A stretch of DNA of 64,000 nucleotides, taken from NCBI GenBank assembly GCA_028873865.1, contig JAPPNI010000015.1, positions 62,001 through 126,000 of the forward strand, read 5' to 3'. Position numbers and translations under genes: made by a program. This DNA is from Chloroflexota bacterium. Its GTDB lineage: Bacteria > Chloroflexota > Dehalococcoidia > Bin125. The notes under the pieces are model-generated. The model had not been told where the DNA came from. It made no database searches and saw only the letters and a list, made by a program, of their open reading frames with translations. Positions 60,540-64,000 of this stretch are shown here, piece by piece. Each line of letters starts with the position of its first letter. Positions within the stretch are counted from its first letter, which is position 1.

Positions 60540-62474
60540 CTAGCGCGCCGCGACGGCTCGTTCGTAGCGCCCCAGTGCCATCAACGGAAAGTAATGACGA
60601 TACAGGTGGTAGTTGATCATGAAGTCGCTGGGAAAGCCGGTTCCCGTGAACTCCGGCTCGTCCCAGGTCCCGTCCTCACGCTGCCGTTCCACGAGATAGC
60701 GAATCCCCCGAGCCACCGACTCATGCTCCGCCTCGCCCGCTGCGATCAACGCCATCAGCGCCCACGCCGTCTGCGAAGGCGTCGACGGCCCCAGGCCGCG
60801 CAGCGACGGGTCGGCATAGGTGTCGCAGGACTCGCCCCAGCCACCGTCCTCGAGCTGGCGACGGAAGAGCCACTCGACAGCGTTGCGCACCGCCGGCGCC
60901 GACATCGGCTCGCCCAGCGCCTGCAGCGCCGGCAGGGCCGCCCCCAGCCCGTAGATGTAGTTCACGCCCCAGCGACCCCACCACGAGCCGTCAGGCTCCT
61001 GCAGGTCGTACAGGAATCGCAGCCCGCGGCTGGCCGGCGGATATTGGCCGCTGTAACCGAGCTGACCGATGTACTCCAATGCATGCGCCGTCACGTCCGC
61101 AGTGGGAGGATCAAGCAGTTCGCCGAAGTCGGCAAACGGGATATCGGCGAGGAAGGTCTTCTCATTGTCGACATCGAACGCGCCCCAACCGCCATTCGAG
61201 GACTGCATCGACAGCATCCAGTGCAGTCCGCGGTCGAGCGCGAGCTGGCGCTCCGATTCCAGACCAGGCATGGGGATCCGCTCCAGCGCCATCAGCACGA
61301 CGGCCGTGTCGTCGACGTCGGGGTACACGTCGTTGTCGAACTCGAATGCCCATCCTCCCGGTGGGGTATCCGGATTCTTGACCTGCCAGTCGCCGCCGCT
61401 CAGCACCTGTTCCCGAAGCATCCAGCGGGCAGCCTTCTGCAGCGTCGGGTGCTGCGGATCGAGCCCGGCATCCAGCAGTCCCACCGCTGCCAGGCAGGTG
61501 TCCCAGACGGGCGACTGGCAGCTCTCAGTCCAGATCTGCTCCCCCTCCGGACCAGCCTGATTCCAGGTGAATCGATCGAAGCCGCTCAGCGCCCGGCGAA
61601 TGACCGGGTGGTCGAGGGAATAGCCCATCGCACGCAGCGCGAGGATCGCGTACACCCAGGGTGGCTGGATGCCCCCCCAGCAGCCATCCGCCTCCTGTCG
61701 GTCGAGGAGCCAGCGTTCGGAGAAGGCGAGCGCGCGATGTTCAAACGGCCGGATTCTGTTTCGGTCAAGAAACCGAAGCAGCACATCGAAGACATAAAAT
61801 GCTCCCTTGGCCGAGAACGGATTCTTCGGTGGAGGAACCGCGAACTTGCGGCGATCCGACGGTTTCACCCAGAGTTCGGGCACGCCTGCCCCTGCCGGCA
61901 GCGCCGCTGTCGGCCGCAGCGTCATGATCACCGTGATCCCCACGATCGTCGCTCGGGCCCAACTGGCGAACTCATAGAGATTGATCGGCAGCCAGCTGGG
62001 TAGCAGGTTGATCCACGGAGGCATCGCCGGCAGACGATCCCAGTCGAACTCGCCGAACAGGGCCAGCCAGATCTTGGTGAACACACGGGCGGCCACGATC
62101 CCGCCCTGATCGAGGATCCACTCACGGGCGCGAGTCATGTGCGGAGAATCAGGATCGTCACCAGCGAGTTTGAGCGCGAAGTACGCTTCCACCGACGTCG
62201 AGATGTCTCCCGGACCGTTGAGATACTGCGCCCAGAAGCCCTCGGGCCGTTGCTGTGTGCGGATGTAGCGGGCAATCCCATTCCACTGTTGGCGGTCGCC
62301 GATCCCGAGGTGATGAGTCAACAGCAGATACTCGGCGGTGATCGAAGGGTTCGACTCCAGCTCGCCCCACCAGAATCCGGCGGCGTCCTGCTCTTCGACC
62401 AGCCAGTCGGTGGCCCGCTTGATCGAATGCGAGAGGGCGCCGTCGCTGAGCGGGATCGAAGCCGTACTGGCCAT
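60540..62474 (-). CDS. shc: squalene-hopene cyclase
   Basis: Membrane-associated cyclase that folds squalene into hopene; 644 residues, full length. The catalytic DVDD is at residues 386-389 (VYPDVDDTAVVLM), and several QW repeats are visible (QEPDGSWWGRWGVNYIYG, QLEDGGWGESCDTY, QREDGTWDE). The membrane-channel region is around PWINLLPSWLPINLYEFASWARATI. GAGGGG precedes its ATG. It lies 9 bp after the polyprenyl synthase gene, and upstream of hpnC, hpnD and hpnE. Confidence 0.96.
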   Translation of the reverse strand: MASTASIPLSDGALSHSIKRATDWLVEEQDAAGFWWGELESNPSITAEYLLLTHHLGIGDRQQWNGIARYIRTQQRPEGFWAQYLNGPGDISTSVEAYFALKLAGDDPDSPHMTRAREWILDQGGIVAARVFTKIWLALFGEFDWDRLPAMPPWINLLPSWLPINLYEFASWARATIVGITVIMTLRPTAALPAGAGVPELWVKPSDRRKFAVPPPKNPFSAKGAFYVFDVLLRFLDRNRIRPFEHRALAFSERWLLDRQEADGCWGGIQPPWVYAILALRAMGYSLDHPVIRRALSGFDRFTWNQAGPEGEQIWTESCQSPVWDTCLAAVGLLDAGLDPQHPTLQKAARWMLREQVLSGGDWQVKNPDTPPGGWAFEFDNDVYPDVDDTAVVLMALERIPMPGLESERQLALDRGLHWMLSMQSSNGGWGAFDVDNEKTFLADIPFADFGELLDPPTADVTAHALEYIGQLGYSGQYPPASRGLRFLYDLQEPDGSWWGRWGVNYIYGLGAALPALQALGEPMSAPAVRNAVEWLFRRQLEDGGWGESCDTYADPSLRGLGPSTPSQTAWALMALIAAGEAEHESVARGIRYLVERQREDGTWDEPEFTGTGFPSDFMINYHLYRHYFPLMALGRYERAVAAR

Positions 62475-62483
62475 GGCCGCCCC

Positions 62484-63536
62484 TCAGCGGTCTCGCTCAA
62501 GGGTGAAGAGCGCCAGAGCTTCAAGATCTCCCACCGCCGCGGCGCGCGGATGTGCAGACTCCAGCTCAACATGGAACGCTTCGTACTCCGCTCGCGCCGC
62601 TTCGTCGGTCGCTTCGTCGGCGCCGAGCTCACCCAGCAGATTGTGCACCCAGTCGACTTGCGCCTCGGGCAAGTCAGTGCCGCCATCGCCGAGATCGGGG
62701 CGGTAGATATCCATCAGCTCCCTTCTGGCTTCAGAGGGAGCGTTATCAAGCGCGTAGAGGATGGGGTACGACTTCTTGCGTCTGCGGATGTCGGCGTCGG
62801 TCGGCTTACCCAGCGCGTTCGGGTCGGCCCAGATGCCGAGCCAGTCGTCGCGCATCTGGAAGCAACGTCCCAGCCGCTTGCCCGCCCGATCCAACGCCTC
62901 GGCCTGTTCCGTCGAAGCGCCTGCGAGCGTCGCCCCGATTGAGAGCGAAACTCCCATCATCGCGCCGGTCTTGCGTTCCACCATGGCGAGGTACTCACCG
63001 ACCGTGACATCGGTGCGTTGCTCAAAGGTGATATCCAGGTATTGACCTTCGATCATCAACATCGTCGCCTGGTTCAGGCGACGCACGGACTCAATCACAG
63101 ACTCGGCGCTCGCACCATGTTCGAGTGCCCGCCGCAGCGCGGCATCGGCCAGTTCGCGCATCAAATCACCGGTGTTGATCGCCTGCGCCACACCCCAGAT
63201 CTTCCACACCGTCGGACGGCCTCGGCGCTCAATGTCCCCGTCCTGCACATCGTCGTGCACCAGCGAGAAGTTGTGGACAATCTCGACCGCGGCAGCTCCG
63301 GCGGCTGCTCGCCGAAGCGCATCGGGACTGTCGCTGATCGCCTCTGCGCCGAGCATCGTCAATGCCGCGCGAGCGCCCTTCCCCGACGCGCTCGCCGGAC
63401 CGCCCTGTTCGTCGAGCCAGCCCAGAGCGTAGCGGGCCATGTCGTAAATCGGCAGGTCGACATTCGGAAATGCCGCCCGCATTTCCGATTGCACTGCCTC
63501 GTGATGGCGGCTGAGAGCGGTCGGGGTCGTAATCAC
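62484..63536 (-). CDS. polyprenyl diphosphate synthase
   Basis: Trans-isoprenyl diphosphate synthase of 350 residues. The GTG at 63536 is chosen because AGGAG lies 6 bases before it; a GTG three codons upstream overlaps that site. The first aspartate-rich motif is LVHDDVQDGD (D95, D96, D99). The second is QMRDDWLGIWAD, with Gly where DDxxD usually has its last Asp. ASGKGARAALTML replaces the usual GGKRxRP segment. Its place before the cyclase indicates that it supplies farnesyl diphosphate for squalene; product length cannot be read from sequence. Confidence 0.88.
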   Translation of the reverse strand: MITTPTALSRHHEAVQSEMRAAFPNVDLPIYDMARYALGWLDEQGGPASASGKGARAALTMLGAEAISDSPDALRRAAAGAAAVEIVHNFSLVHDDVQDGDIERRGRPTVWKIWGVAQAINTGDLMRELADAALRRALEHGASAESVIESVRRLNQATMLMIEGQYLDITFEQRTDVTVGEYLAMVERKTGAMMGVSLSIGATLAGASTEQAEALDRAGKRLGRCFQMRDDWLGIWADPNALGKPTDADIRRRKKSYPILYALDNAPSEARRELMDIYRPDLGDGGTDLPEAQVDWVHNLLGELGADEATDEAARAEYEAFHVELESAHPRAAAVGDLEALALFTLERDR

Positions 63537-63594
63537 ACGGCACACTCCTCACTCTGCGGCATCTTCCGGGACTCGGGCGTCCTGGTTATGAGTC

Positions 63595-64000
63595 TCAGTT
63601 GTCTTCCTCTGGAACCTGGGGTGGAAAAAACGCGATGCTACCCGCCGATATTCGGCGCGGCGGCGCAGATCCATCCGTCGGAACGATGTAGCAACCGTTC
63701 TGTGGGCCGAAGCCTCGTCGACCGGAACCACCGTTGCCCAGCGCCAGGCCGGCAAACGTGATCCACGAGCCGCAGGGGCTCACGATCTCATGCGAGTGTG
63801 CGAACTGATCGTGGAAGTTGAGCATCGTCGCAAACTCGGCCGACGGTTGGAACCGAGCCAGACGCATACTGCCGGTGCACTCTCCGTCGCGGCTCAGGTC
63901 ATAGCGGGTCAAAGAGATCATCGTGCTCGATGGCTGCGGTTCAAAGGCGAACACCGCCCGCCCGTCGGGCGACCAGAACACACCGTTGATCGTTCGGTCG
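63595..64000 (-). CDS. WD40/TolB-like beta-propeller protein, partial
   Basis: C-terminal part of a larger protein; the frame is open to the right edge of the window (codons before FWSPDGR continue as T-I-N-G-V). Two propeller-like repeats are visible: FWSPDGRAVFAFEPQ and SPCGSWITFAGLALGNGG, followed by GCYIVPTDGSAPPRRISAGS, as in PD40/TolB-type repeats. The stop at 63595 lies 58 bp before the polyprenyl synthase start. The rest of the protein and its function are unknown. Confidence 0.65.
   Translation of the reverse strand, partial: DRTINGVFWSPDGRAVFAFEPQPSSTMISLTRYDLSRDGECTGSMRLARFQPSAEFATMLNFHDQFAHSHEIVSPCGSWITFAGLALGNGGSGRRGFGPQNGCYIVPTDGSAPPRRISAGSIAFFPPQVPEEDN

Noticed and set aside
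60492..62003. A 503-codon plus-strand open frame opposite the squalene-hopene cyclase
   Set aside because: The composition is Arg/Pro-rich and the minus strand encodes a clear full-length cyclase with the DVDD motif.

Overview
The window reads as a chromosomal segment of a GC-rich, free-living bacterium, most likely a Chloroflexota (Dehalococcoidia or SAR202-like) member. Three observations point there: the S4-alpha-L17-TruA-L13-S9 ribosomal order, F420 cofactor genes beside LLM-type oxidoreductases, and a full bacterial hopanoid pathway. The phylum call is an inference from gene content, not from a marker-gene tree. I saw no rRNA, tRNA, CRISPR array, phage or transposase.

Layout. 1-4 kb (+): rpsD, rpoA, rplQ, truA, rplM, rpsI. 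4-9.8 kb (-): one tight operon apt-mtnP-pfkB-GNAT-ahcY-metK, an S-adenosylmethionine use-and-recycling module with 4-bp start/stop overlaps. 9.8-16 kb (+): a methyltransferase, a lipoprotein, plsX, trxA, an LLM flavin/F420 oxidoreductase and a serine hydrolase. 16-26 kb (mostly -): an SPL-type radical SAM protein, a D-aminoacylase-like amidohydrolase, a SulP transporter, an orphan small gene with a hairpin array in its coding sequence, an esterase/SMP-30 pair, endonuclease III, two small membrane proteins preceded by a repeated leader, and a geranylgeranyl-reductase-like flavoprotein. 26-35 kb: acyl-CoA dehydrogenase, a hopanoid side-chain operon (hpnG-hpnA-SDR-DinB), enoyl-CoA hydratase, a VOC protein, an mgtE gene with an in-frame amber codon, and hpnH.

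35-41 kb (-): a MocA-like nucleotidyltransferase, a shortened molybdo-hydroxylase FAD subunit and a NifU-like scaffold, behind a MidA-peroxiredoxin-M20 peptidase set, then YjbQ and a SirB1-type protein. 41-46 kb: a GltD-like oxidoreductase, cupin, PPC-domain lipoprotein and multi-cluster ferredoxin. 45-48.6 kb (-): an NMT1/THI5-type ABC importer. 48.8-51 kb (+): npdG, cofE and two SRPBCC paralogues. 51-56 kb: an HTH protein, a hydrolase, an NCS2 permease fused to a degenerate HATPase-like domain, and a release-factor-like protein. 55.8-63.5 kb (-): ridA, hpnE, hpnD, hpnC, dodecin, a GNAT/zinc-ribbon protein, squalene-hopene cyclase and a polyprenyl diphosphate synthase. A beta-propeller-like protein runs off the right edge.

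Working together, the 56-63 kb cluster makes isoprenyl diphosphate, squalene and hopene. HpnH (34 kb) adds an adenosyl group from SAM, and HpnG and HpnA (29-30 kb) process the ribosyl side chain. The adenine and SAH released can be recycled by the 4-9.8 kb operon. The most unusual signals are the amber codon in mgtE, the NCS2-HATPase fusion, the four back-to-back hairpins inside a small gene, a tandem 26-bp repeat in the importer/F420 divergent promoter region, a shared GAAC-N4-GTA element at three promoters, and a set of probable leaderless promoters.
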